DNA from: CAZXMB01 sp964641715
GTDB lineage: Bacteria > Desulfobacterota > BSN033 > UBA1163
Direction: 5' to 3'
DNA length: 6,671 nt
Assembly (NCBI GenBank): GCA_964641715.1
Contig: CAZXMB010000164.1
Coordinates: 1 to 6,671 of the forward strand
A model generated the notes under the pieces. The model had not been told where the DNA came from. It ran no database searches and was given only the letters and a program-made list of their open reading frames with translations. Position 1 is the stretch's first letter. Every line of letters begins with the position of its first letter. The position numbers and the translations under genes are program-made. Below, one piece after another: positions 1 to 6,145 of the stretch.

Positions 1-500
1 TCATGACCTTAAGCGATGGGACAAAATTCGCCCCTCAATACATCGAGAGCCGGCTGAAATTCAGTCCCTATATTAAAGACGTCTGGGCCATTGGAGATAA
101 CCGGCCTTATATGACCAGTGTGATCTGCATTGATTATAGTGTGGTGGGGAAATGGGCAGAAGATCGCAATATCGCCTATACCAGCTATCCCGAGCTTTCC
201 CAGATGCCAGAGGTCTATGAACTGGTCAAGAAGGAAATTGTAAAAATGAACCATGACCTCCCCGCGGTGGCCCGCATTAAAAAGTTCATCAATCTTTACA
301 AAGAATTTGATGCGGATGATGATGAACTCACCCGGACCCGGAAATTGCGCAGGGCCTTTGTTGAAAACCGATATAAAGATATTGTCAGTGGACTCTATTC
401 GGATACCGGGAATGTCCATATGGACACAACCATCACCTATGAAGATGGAAGGGAAGTTCATATTAAGACGGACCTCCGGGTGATGGAGGTCCCGCAGTAA
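1..500 (+). CDS. AMP-dependent (long-chain-type) acyl-CoA synthetase, C-terminal part only
   Basis: This is the 3' end of an ANL-superfamily acyl-CoA synthetase; the gene starts left of the window, and the first complete codon is at 3. Such enzymes activate a carboxylic acid to an acyl-AMP and then to an acyl-CoA in the cytoplasm. The 165 visible residues match the mobile C-terminal domain. The segment after the hinge reads SDGTKFAPQYIESRL (residues 4-18), followed by AIGDNRPYMTSVI (29-41), typical of long-chain (FadD/LACS-like) enzymes. The motif DELTRTRKLRR (107-117) occupies the place of the family's 'GELTPTxKLKR' motif, so Lys114 is the best candidate for the catalytic lysine. The nucleotide-binding P-loop and substrate pocket lie outside the window, so chain-length or aromatic specificity cannot be judged. 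The ATG at 3 is an internal Met, not a start. An AT-rich repeat element separates it from livH. Confidence is high for the family and low for the substrate. Confidence 0.9.
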   Translation, partial: MTLSDGTKFAPQYIESRLKFSPYIKDVWAIGDNRPYMTSVICIDYSVVGKWAEDRNIAYTSYPELSQMPEVYELVKKEIVKMNHDLPAVARIKKFINLYKEFDADDDELTRTRKLRRAFVENRYKDIVSGLYSDTGNVHMDTTITYEDGREVHIKTDLRVMEVPQ

Positions 501-507
501 AGACCAA

Positions 508-597
508 TGGAAAATGAACATTGCAAAATTAGCAATTAGCAATAAAATACCGAAAGTCTATTAAAAAATGGACATTATAAATTTAGAAATTAGCGAT
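508..597 (+). repeat. Left-end imperfect direct repeat (two 36-base copies)
   Basis: Bases 508-543 and 562-597 align without gaps at 28 of 36 positions, with an offset of 54. Both contain a version of the 17-base unit ATTGCAAAATTAGCAAT, at 520-536 (exact) and 574-590 (13 of 17). The second copy runs into the start codon of the four-helix-bundle gene, with ATG at 596-598, so the repeat supplies that gene's leader. No good Shine-Dalgarno sequence is visible there, so translation is probably weak or depends on RNA structure. Confidence 0.75.
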
Positions 598-964
598 GAA
601 TGAAAAAACGGATCAACTTTCGGATCGATTACTTAATTTTGCCGTAGAAATAATCAAGATTACAGATGCATTACCAAATACAGTTGCGGGGAAACATGTA
701 GGTGGGCAGTTGGTAAGAGCGGGGACATCCTGCGGTTCAAATTATGAAGAAGCTTGTGGCGCCGAATCGAGATTAGATTTTGCACACAAAATGAGTATTG
801 TTCTCAAAGAATTAAAAGAATCACGGTTTTGGCTTAAATTAATTCGTCGTACTCGCATGCTTATCCCTGAACAAACTAACCCAATCATTAATGAATGTGA
901 ACAACTTTGTGCCATTGTTGCAAAGAGTATAATTACAGCTAAAAAAAGAAAGAATGTTAGGTGA
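596..964 (+). CDS. Four-helix bundle protein (23S rRNA intervening-sequence protein family)
   Basis: This 122-residue protein has the usual length and motifs of the four-helix bundle family (TIGR02436 / 23S_rRNA_IVP). The conserved core is GGQLVRAGTSCGSNYEEAC (residues 36-54), followed by DFAHKMSIVLKELKESRFWL (61-80). The C-terminal helix reads NECEQLCAIVAKSIITAKK (99-117). Family members were first noticed inside intervening sequences of 23S rRNA genes, for example in Leptospira, and also occur as stand-alone genes. A relative, Avd, works in diversity-generating retroelements. The biochemical function is unknown; a basic, nucleic-acid-binding oligomer is a reasonable guess. The gene is AT-richer than its neighbours, has a weak ribosome binding site, is bracketed by inverted repeats, and interrupts an otherwise metabolic operon. 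It probably has no role in transport. The ATG at 596 is chosen because family homology begins soon after it. Confidence 0.88.
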   Translation: MNEKTDQLSDRLLNFAVEIIKITDALPNTVAGKHVGGQLVRAGTSCGSNYEEACGAESRLDFAHKMSIVLKELKESRFWLKLIRRTRMLIPEQTNPIINECEQLCAIVAKSIITAKKRKNVR

Positions 965-986
965 TCGTTTTTGCTAAATAAATTTT

Positions 987-1017
987 GTTGCTAATTTTGC
1001 ATTGTTAATTTTGCAAT
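987..1017 (-). repeat. Right-end inverted repeats of the four-helix-bundle element
   Basis: Two overlapping units in inverted orientation relative to the left end: 987-1003 (15 of 17 to the consensus ATTGCAAAATTAGCAAT on the minus strand) and 1001-1017 (16 of 17). Bases 988-1017 align with 5427-5456, next to the lipoprotein gene, at 26 of 30 positions. The block ends 18 bases before the livH Shine-Dalgarno sequence. Confidence 0.8.
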
Positions 1018-1046
1018 TTTCACTGGTTTCTAATTAAGGAGGCCTT

Positions 1047-1921
1047 ATGGAACTCTTCTCGCAACTTTTTACTACGGGAATCTTAGTCGGCAGTATCTAT
1101 GCCCTGGTGGCACTCGGTTGGACCCTCATCTACAAATGCTCAGGCGTGCTCAATCTCGCCATGGGGGAACTGACGCTGATCGGGGCTTACGTCTGCCTCA
1201 CCTTCTACCAATGGGGGTTCCCTTTCATCCTTGCATTGATCCTTACCCTCGTAGTGGGATTCGCCCTGGGGATTTTAACAGAAATCCTCTTTCTGAGGCC
1301 AATGGTCGGAGAACCGGTTCTGAGCGTGATCATGGTAACTGTCGGTCTCTCCTTCTTCTTCAAAGGGGTGGTGGAGCTCATCTGGGGAACGGATACCGTG
1401 GTCTTTACACCTGCGGTCTTCTCGATCGAACCGATGAAATTAGGAAAGATCGTCATCGGTCAGGTCTACCTCTGGGCCTTCATCGCATCGATCATTCTTC
1501 TGCTCGCCTTTGTCTCTTTCTTTAAATACACGAAATGGGGACTCTCCATGCAGGCGACTGCCGATGACGAAATGGCCGCCCTCTCACTCGGGGTGAATGC
1601 CAAGGTTGTTTATGCCCTCGCCTGGGCGATTGCCTTTATGGCCGCCGGAGTAGGAGGAACCCTTCTCGGAAACATCAATGGTCTAAATATCTCTGTGGGT
1701 TATTTAGGGCTCCTCGTTTTACCTGCCGTGGTACTGGGAGGACTCAATTCAGTTCCCGGAGCCATTGTGGGTGGACTGGTCATCGGAGTCCTGCAAAACC
1801 TGGCCGATGGATATATCAGCCCTCTTACCCCCGGAGGGGTGAAGGATGTCTTTCCCTTTGCAATCATGGTCATTGTCCTCCTGTTCAAACCCTATGGATT
1901 GTGGGGATGGATAAGGATTGA
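1047..1921 (+). CDS. livH: Branched-chain amino acid-type ABC transporter permease LivH (3' end in assembly gap)
   Basis: This is an inner-membrane permease of the HAAT (Liv) ABC importer family, the partner of the LivM-type protein that follows. The ATG at 1047 follows AAGGAGG at 1036-1042. The 291 visible residues are strongly hydrophobic, with about eight membrane segments; the first few run from about residue 9 to 112. GLSMQATADDEMAALSLGVN (165-184) is the cytoplasmic loop expected to contact the ATPases. GGLNSVPGAIVGG (231-243) is the family's C-terminal glycine-rich motif. The last readable residues, LLFKPYGLWGWIRI, lie where LivH proteins normally end, so only a few codons and the stop should be missing in the N run; the last partial codon is GA plus one unknown base (Glu or Asp). 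Reading through the 100 N gives a false tail ending at a TAG shortly after the gap. Substrate class is unknown; members of this family carry amino acids, urea, short amides or aromatic acids. Confidence 0.93.
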
Positions 1922-2021
1922 NNNNNNNNNNNNNNNNNNNNNNNNNNNNNNNNNNNNNNNNNNNNNNNNNNNNNNNNNNNNNNNNNNNNNNNNNNNNNNN
2001 NNNNNNNNNNNNNNNNNNNNN
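1922..2021. other. Assembly gap (100 N)
   Basis: Exactly 100 unknown bases, the conventional placeholder for a scaffold gap of unknown size. It hides the end of livH, the livH-livM junction and possibly the livM ribosome binding site. The true distance may be smaller or larger, so reading frames must not be joined across it. Confidence 0.98.
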
Positions 2022-2022
2022 T

Positions 2023-3144
2023 ATGGGTTATCGACCGTGTAGCGTGTATCATCAATATTACAGGCAGGATCACGCCTGGTGGCAGAGCAAATTTGTATGG
2101 GGAAAGATGATCCTTCTATTTTTAGTCGTCTTCTACCTCTTTCCCAAATTTGCCGGGCTCTATATGGTTTCGGTCTTTAACATCGTCGGATATACCATCC
2201 TTGCGGCAATGGGCGTCCAGTTACTCATCGGCTATTGCGGCCAGGTGACCCTGGGACATGCCGCTTTTATTGCCGTAGGAGCCTATACCACTGCCATCCT
2301 GATGCTTCAGGTGAAGTGGCCGGCCTTCTTCGTCCAGGGAGGATTGGTCTATCCTATCAGTATGGTGATTGGCGGAATTGTTTCGGGGTTGTGGTCAGTC
2401 CTGTTCGGCCTCCCCTCCGCAAAGGTGAAGGGATTTTATCTCATTATGACGACCATGGCCGCCCAGTTCATCACCGTGGATTTTATCATTACCCAGTATG
2501 TGAGCCAGGTGGGAGGCAGAGGATCTTATTTTTCCATTCCTCCGGGGACAATTAAAATCGGACCCTTGGTGATTGATAACGACATGAAGTATTACTATCT
2601 CGCCGCCATTCTCATCGTGATCTGCACTTTTATTATGTCCAATCTTCTTCGCTCGAGAATAGGAAGGGCATGGATTGCCATCCGGGACAATGATATTGCC
2701 GCAGAGGCTCTTGGGGTCAACATCGTTTTTTACAAACTCCTCGCCTTCTTTGTAGCAGGGTTTTTTGGTGGTATTGCCGGCGCTTACTGGATTACGAACC
2801 TCTTCTTCGTAAGCCCTGAACACTTCCTGTTCCCCTGGTCCCTCTGGCTGGTCGGAGTGATCCTCATCGGAGGAGTGGGGAGCATTTACGGAACAATTTT
2901 TGGTTCTCTATTTATGACCCTCATTCCGGAGGCTTTGAAGGCACTCATCTTATTTTTAACGGGAAGCGAATATGTTCTGAATCTGGTGCCCTTTCTTCCC
3001 CTTCTGCTGGAAAAATTCCTTTATGTGAAAGAGGCGGCCTTCGGTTTAGCGATTGCCCTGTTTCTTATCTTTGAACCGAACGGGCTTTCCTATCGGTGGT
3101 GGCAGATAAAAAATTATTTCAATCTCTGGCCATTTTCATATTAA
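2023..3144 (+). CDS. livM: Branched-chain amino acid-type ABC transporter permease LivM
   Basis: Second inner-membrane permease of the Liv-type importer. From the first ATG after the gap it encodes 373 residues, a normal LivM length. The N-terminal region MGYRPCSVYHQYYRQD resembles the short soluble leader of LivM proteins in this subgroup, so 2023 is probably the start or within a few codons of it; the upstream signal is hidden by the gap. Membrane segments follow from about residue 30. Recognisable motifs are GYCGQVTLGHAAFIAVGAYT (70-89), the cytoplasmic coupling loop GRAWIAIRDNDIAAEALGVN (214-233) and GGVGSIYGTIFGS (283-295). The C-terminus, ending in NYFNLWPFSY, is typical of LivM relatives from anaerobic proteobacteria-like lineages. 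It is followed by a 146-base spacer with a GC-rich hairpin before the binding-protein gene. Transport substrate cannot be read from the permease. Confidence 0.93.
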   Translation: MGYRPCSVYHQYYRQDHAWWQSKFVWGKMILLFLVVFYLFPKFAGLYMVSVFNIVGYTILAAMGVQLLIGYCGQVTLGHAAFIAVGAYTTAILMLQVKWPAFFVQGGLVYPISMVIGGIVSGLWSVLFGLPSAKVKGFYLIMTTMAAQFITVDFIITQYVSQVGGRGSYFSIPPGTIKIGPLVIDNDMKYYYLAAILIVICTFIMSNLLRSRIGRAWIAIRDNDIAAEALGVNIVFYKLLAFFVAGFFGGIAGAYWITNLFFVSPEHFLFPWSLWLVGVILIGGVGSIYGTIFGSLFMTLIPEALKALILFLTGSEYVLNLVPFLPLLLEKFLYVKEAAFGLAIALFLIFEPNGLSYRWWQIKNYFNLWPFSY

Positions 3145-3156
3145 TCACCCCCACCC

Positions 3157-3183
3157 TTCCCTCCCCCGTCAAGGGGGAGGGAA
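3157..3183. repeat. GC-rich hairpin repeat between livM and the binding-protein gene
   Basis: A perfect 11-base inverted repeat, TTCCCTCCCCC at 3157-3167 and GGGGGAGGGAA at 3173-3183, encloses a five-base GTCAA loop. A run of nine G follows at 3188-3196. There is no T run after the stem, so it is not a standard intrinsic terminator. It resembles C-rich/loop/G-rich interspersed repeats found between genes in many environmental genomes. Placed just before the binding-protein gene, an RNA stem here could protect or separate mRNA segments, but that is inference. Confidence 0.75.
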
Positions 3184-3290
3184 CAAAGGGGGGGGGAGAC
3201 ATGGGATGAAAGGGGTGATGCCACGTCACAGGATGGTGGGAAAAAGGGATGTCAATTTTTCTTCAGTCTAATCTTTACAGGAGGTGAAAA

Positions 3291-4547
3291 ATGAGAATGA
3301 ATTTTAGAATTTTTACAATCGCTTTGGCATTGCTCGCTATCGGTTTAACAGCTTCATGGGTCCTTGCCCAGGAAATCAAAATCGGAGCCCTTCAGGATAC
3401 AACAGGTCCTACCTCTGATGTCGGGAAAAATGAGGCCGCAGGTGTTCGGGAGGCATTTCAATATTATAATGATACAGGTGGTATCAATGGAAAGAAGATC
3501 AGATACTTTCAGTATGATTATGGGTATCGGGTCCCTGAGGCGATCACCACTTATAAACGTTTTCGTGATTTCGATAAAGTGGCGATTGTGCTGGGCTGGG
3601 GAACAGGTGATACCGAAGCCCTTTCTCCAACTATTAATGCCGACAAGATGCCTTATCTTTCCAGTTCCTTCTCCGGCCATCTGTGCGACCCCAAGAAGAC
3701 CCCGTATAATTTTGTCTATGGAACAGATTATTCAACCAATGCTCGCGCCTGTATTACTTACTGGTTCGAAGAGGTCTGGAAAAAAGACCCGAAGTGGAAA
3801 GCCGATCGTGAAAAAGGGGTAAAACCCAGGTTTGTATGCTTCTACTCCTGGCCAACCCCTTATTCGAGTGCTCCGATCAAGGCCATCAAGGATCAGGCAG
3901 TCCTCCTGGGCTTTGAGGTCGGTCCTGATCAGGATGTTCCTTTAACCGCACTGGACACTAAAAGCCAGGTCTTAAAAGCAAAAGAATTCAAACCCCATTT
4001 GGTATGGCATGGCAACACCACCATGTCGGTTTCCACCGCAGTCAAAGATGCCTATGCCCTCGGATTGGGCGCAGACCATATCGTCAACAACTGGGGTTTC
4101 GATGAGGATCTCGCGAAACTGGCAGGAGCGGCTGCGGAGGGTGTGATGGCAGCGTCTGTGACTTCGTTTTTTGTAGAGGATTTCCCGGGCAAGAAAAAGG
4201 TACTGGACTATATCAAAAAGGTTAATCCGGGATTCCCCGCTGAAGCAAGACAGATTCGAACTGTCCAGGGCTGGGCAAAGGTTACCATGGCAGTGGAGGT
4301 TCTTAAAAGAGCAGATAAGGCAGGAAAGCTAAATGGGCCCGGAATTAAGGAAACCTTTGAATCTTTCAAGAATTGGACAGGCCTTAAGGAATTCGGAGGT
4401 CAGACGGTGACCATCGCTCCTACGGACCACCGTTACAGTGGGATCGTCAATATTGGAAGAATTATTGGCGGAAAACCCAAAACAGTAGCCAGTTTGGACA
4501 TGAAAGCTAAATTTGCTAACAAGTGGGCTTCCTGGCTTGGCTGGTAA
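3291..4547 (+). CDS. ABC transporter periplasmic substrate-binding protein (LivK-type, type 1 fold)
   Basis: This 418-residue secreted binding protein is the ligand receptor for the Liv-type importer. A signal peptide is clear: a charged start (MRMNFR), a hydrophobic core to about residue 22, and a VLA-Q site that predicts signal peptidase I cleavage after Ala26. There is no lipobox cysteine, so the mature protein should be soluble in the periplasm. The mature start EIKIGALQDTTGPTSDVG (28-45) and INADKMPYLSSSFSG (115-129) are hallmarks of type 1 periplasmic binding proteins of the amino acid/amide group (Peripla_BP_6-like). The ATG at 3291 follows AGGAGGT at 3279-3285; an in-frame ATG at 3297 is less likely. 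It lies 11 bases upstream of livF. I leave the symbol empty because the ligand is unknown: relatives bind leucine-type amino acids, amides or aromatic acids. The flanking CoA ligases favour an organic acid, by inference. Confidence 0.92.
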   Translation: MRMNFRIFTIALALLAIGLTASWVLAQEIKIGALQDTTGPTSDVGKNEAAGVREAFQYYNDTGGINGKKIRYFQYDYGYRVPEAITTYKRFRDFDKVAIVLGWGTGDTEALSPTINADKMPYLSSSFSGHLCDPKKTPYNFVYGTDYSTNARACITYWFEEVWKKDPKWKADREKGVKPRFVCFYSWPTPYSSAPIKAIKDQAVLLGFEVGPDQDVPLTALDTKSQVLKAKEFKPHLVWHGNTTMSVSTAVKDAYALGLGADHIVNNWGFDEDLAKLAGAAAEGVMAASVTSFFVEDFPGKKKVLDYIKKVNPGFPAEARQIRTVQGWAKVTMAVEVLKRADKAGKLNGPGIKETFESFKNWTGLKEFGGQTVTIAPTDHRYSGIVNIGRIIGGKPKTVASLDMKAKFANKWASWLGW

Positions 4548-4552
4548 GGAGG
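4546..4552 (+). promoter_or_regulatory. Ribosome binding site that fixes the livF TTG start
   Basis: AAGGAGG overlaps the stop codon of the binding-protein gene (TAA at 4545-4547) and lies six bases before the TTG at 4559. The only upstream in-frame ATG (4523) is inside the binding-protein gene, ahead of this site, so the TTG is the better start. Confidence 0.8.
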
Positions 4553-4558
4553 AGAACA

Positions 4559-5383
4559 TTGAATCCAGAATTAAATACCTCTGGAAATATCCTGAAGATT
4601 AATAACATTGAAGTCATGTATCATGAGGTCATCCTGGTGCTCAAGGGAGTCTCCATCGATGTGCCCCATGGAGGGATCGTCGCTCTTCTTGGGGCCAATG
4701 GGGCTGGGAAATCGACTACCTTAAAATCCATTTCCGGTCTCCTGAAGCATGAGGATGGCGAGGTGACCGATGGGTCGATTGAGTTCATGGGAGAGAGGAT
4801 ACACCATCTCTCTGCGGAGGAGATCGCCAAGAGAGGGATCTTCCAGATCATCGAGGGAAGAAGGGTCTTCGAGCATCTCACCGTGGAAGAGAATCTCAGG
4901 GTCGGGGCCCACCTCCGGGGAACCGGTTCAGCCACTAAGAATAGACTTGAAATGGTCTATCACTATTTCCCGAGACTGGTCGAACGGCGCAATGTCATGG
5001 CAGGTTTTATCAGTGGAGGGGAACAGCAGATGACGGTCATCGGCAGAGCTCTGATGGCCCAACCCAAACTGATGCTTCTGGATGAACCCTCGATGGGTCT
5101 GGCTCCTCTTCTCATCAAAGAGATCTTTGACATCATTACCCGATTGAACCAGCAAGAGAGGATTCCCCTGCTTCTGGTAGAACAGAATGTTAAGCTGGCC
5201 CTTACCGTTGCACCTTATGCCTATGTTTTAGAAAACGGAAGGCTTGTGATGCATGATACCTCAGAGAAGTTGAAGGAGAATCCAGATATTCGTGATTTCT
5301 ATTTAGGCCTCTCTGATATTGGTGAGCGAAAGAGTTTCAGACAGGTGAAACATTATAAGAGAAGAAAGAGATGGCTCACATAA
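4559..5383 (+). CDS. livF: Branched-chain amino acid-type ABC transporter ATP-binding protein LivF
   Basis: Cytoplasmic ATPase subunit that powers the LivH/LivM importer. With a TTG start at 4559, set by AAGGAGG at 4546-4552, it has 274 residues. ABC motifs appear in order: Walker A GANGAGKST (45-53), a Q-loop at about Gln96 followed by the LivF hallmark GRRVFEHLTVEENL (100-113), signature SGGEQQ (152-157), Walker B LMLLDEP (171-177), and LLVEQN (205-210), which occupies the switch-region position as in other LivF proteins. The C-terminal tail, with GERKSF and ending in KRRKRWLT, is longer than in enteric LivF (about 237 residues) and resembles a subgroup I associate with anaerobic Desulfobacterota. 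An ATG at 4523 would add 12 residues but would overlap the upstream gene and lie ahead of the ribosome binding site. The partner ATPase LivG is not in the window. Regulation is probably as part of the operon. Confidence 0.93.
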   Translation: MNPELNTSGNILKINNIEVMYHEVILVLKGVSIDVPHGGIVALLGANGAGKSTTLKSISGLLKHEDGEVTDGSIEFMGERIHHLSAEEIAKRGIFQIIEGRRVFEHLTVEENLRVGAHLRGTGSATKNRLEMVYHYFPRLVERRNVMAGFISGGEQQMTVIGRALMAQPKLMLLDEPSMGLAPLLIKEIFDIITRLNQQERIPLLLVEQNVKLALTVAPYAYVLENGRLVMHDTSEKLKENPDIRDFYLGLSDIGERKSFRQVKHYKRRKRWLT

Positions 5384-5389
5384 ACTAAA

Positions 5390-5457
5390 CATTGCAAATT
5401 GCAAAATTAACAATGATCAATTAGCATTGCTAACTTTGCATTGACTATTTTGCAATG
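5390..5457. repeat. Gene-less copy of the four-helix-bundle flanking repeat (nested palindrome)
   Basis: A nested inverted repeat fills most of the livF-lipoprotein spacer. The outer arms CATTGCAAA (5390-5398) and TTTGCAATG (5449-5457) match perfectly. The inner arms 5400-5415 and 5425-5440 match at 14 of 16 positions around a nine-base loop. The unit at 5398-5414 (ATTGCAAAATTAACAAT) is identical at 17 of 17 positions to the reverse complement of 1001-1017. The right half, 5427-5456, matches 988-1017 at 26 of 30. There is no gene between the arms, so it looks like a solo or miniature form of the element at 504-1026. It ends about 20 bases before the AAGGAGG of the lipoprotein gene. Confidence 0.8.
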
Positions 5458-5489
5458 GAAATTGATTATTAATACAAAGGAGGTTTACC

Positions 5490-6059
5490 ATGCGAAGATT
5501 ATTATTGTTGTTGCTAATCATATCGTTTGCTGTTTGGGGATTGATGGCTTGTAAACCCGGTCTTCTTCCAACAGAAGAGGCAGGAAAACCGAAAGTCACA
5601 TTGGATCGAGTCGAGGTAGTAGGTGCCTTCCCTTGGGCAGACCCTCCGGCCCGAACCCCGCTGGTCCTTGGTTTTGTTTTTAATATCAATAACCCCAGCG
5701 GATATAATATCGAGCTGGAAAATTTCAAATTTGCATTCTCCTTTGAAGTCACAAAGGATAAATACATCGAATTAAACATTCCTGTCGTCTATGACCGAGT
5801 TTACTTTCCAGCTAAGACCACGAGTCAATACAGAGTTGTGAGTTTATTGGATTCAGCGGTCATCACTGGAAAACTTTTGGTCACCCAAGGACCTTTGATC
5901 ATGTCTTTGAAACTCAAACCTGTTGATGTCATTAAGAACTGGTATGCCAAGATCGGAGATTTTTCCTTTGGAATTAAGGTGGGGGAAGGACAGGCCACCT
6001 TCTCAAGTGAGAAGGGAGATGTGATCGTCCCCTTTGAAGGAAAATTTCCGAAGAAGTAA
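5490..6059 (+). CDS. Putative lipoprotein with LEA2/WHy-like domain
   Basis: This 189-residue exported protein has a strong Shine-Dalgarno sequence (AAAGGAGGT at 5476-5484) before its ATG. The N-terminus is a lipoprotein signal: MRR, a leucine-rich core, and the lipobox LMAC with Cys21 as the lipidated residue. The residue after the Cys is Lys, not Asp, so the protein is predicted to go to the outer membrane in a diderm. The mature part begins around KVTLDRVEVVGAF (35-47) and contains LGFVFNINNPSGYNIELENF (60-79), matching the pattern of LEA type 2 / WHy domains (hydrophobic strand, 'NPN-Y-I-L'), a beta-sandwich found in bacterial and plant stress proteins. The rest alternates hydrophobic and charged residues, as in a beta fold. 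Function is unknown; it could bind lipids or protect envelope proteins. It lies between livF and a CoA ligase on the same strand, suggesting co-transcription. Domain assignment is moderately certain; its role is not. Confidence 0.72.
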   Translation: MRRLLLLLLIISFAVWGLMACKPGLLPTEEAGKPKVTLDRVEVVGAFPWADPPARTPLVLGFVFNINNPSGYNIELENFKFAFSFEVTKDKYIELNIPVVYDRVYFPAKTTSQYRVVSLLDSAVITGKLLVTQGPLIMSLKLKPVDVIKNWYAKIGDFSFGIKVGEGQATFSSEKGDVIVPFEGKFPKK

Positions 6060-6071
6060 TCACAATTGAAT

Positions 6072-6131
6072 TGTAGGCGCGGCTCTTCGAGGCCGCCCAT
6101 TAAGGGGAGTCCACAGAGGGACTCCCCTACA
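6072..6131. repeat. Composite palindromic interspersed repeat
   Basis: A 60-base unit bounded by inverted ends TGTAGG (6072-6077) and CCTACA (6126-6131). Inside are two hairpins. The first spans about 6079-6096, with arms GCGGCTC and GAGGCCGC pairing over seven bases with one bulge. The second is a perfect 10-base stem, AGGGGAGTCC (6103-6112) and GGACTCCCCT (6119-6128), with a six-base loop. It sits just after the lipoprotein stop codon. There is no T run, so it is not a standard terminator. It resembles REP-type or MITE-like palindromes scattered between genes of environmental bacteria. Confidence 0.7.
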
Positions 6132-6145
6132 TTTCTTTTCTAAAT

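Larger units (their letters stand above)
504..1026 (+). mobile_element. Putative small repeat-bounded element carrying the four-helix-bundle gene
   Basis: An AT-rich island lies between the acyl-CoA synthetase and livH. It contains one gene (596-964) and is bounded by related inverted repeats. The left 19-mer at 517-535 matches the reverse complement of 988-1006 at 18 of 19 positions. The left 17-mer at 520-536 matches the reverse complement of 1001-1017 at 16 of 17. Further out, 504-515 and the reverse complement of 1015-1026 agree at about 9 of 12 positions, which is where I set the limits. Hand-counted GC of 601-960 is about 37%, against about 55% in two 60-base samples of livH (1141-1200 and 1501-1560), consistent with a separate origin. 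No transposase is present and no clear target-site duplication was found. That it moves, or is excised as RNA, is inference; the repeats themselves are directly visible. Confidence 0.5.

Noticed and set aside
9..542. 177-residue minus-strand ORF
   Set aside because: It mirrors the acyl-CoA synthetase, whose conserved motifs are on the plus strand; the antisense product has no recognisable family pattern.
596..964. Diversity-generating retroelement accessory protein (Avd)
   Set aside because: Avd is related to four-helix-bundle proteins, but there is no reverse transcriptase, template repeat or variable repeat in the window, and the flanking repeats are short inverted units.
1918..2042. livH reading through the N run to the TAG after the gap, or livM starting before the gap
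   Set aside because: The gap size is a placeholder, so the frame cannot be carried across it. LivH homology ends at the gap, and the LivM-like N-terminus begins at 2023.
2395..2823. 142-residue minus-strand ORF inside livM
   Set aside because: Antisense shadow of a well-conserved permease, with no recognisable motif.
3157..3196. Intrinsic terminator after livM
   Set aside because: The stem is strong, but it is followed by CAAA and a G run instead of a T run.
3240..3290. Possible promoter before the binding-protein gene (TAATCT-like box near 3269)
   Set aside because: No convincing -35 element at proper spacing; the AT-rich stretch alone is not enough.
4523..4558. ATG at 4523 as the livF start
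   Set aside because: It lies inside the binding-protein gene and upstream of the AAGGAGG at 4546-4552, which is correctly spaced for the TTG at 4559.
5390..5457. CRISPR-like repeats
   Set aside because: The repeats are in inverted orientation, overlapping and imperfect, with no regular spacers.
6103..6140. Intrinsic terminator after the lipoprotein gene
   Set aside because: The 10-base stem is followed by ACATTTC and not by a continuous T run, and it is part of a larger palindromic repeat.
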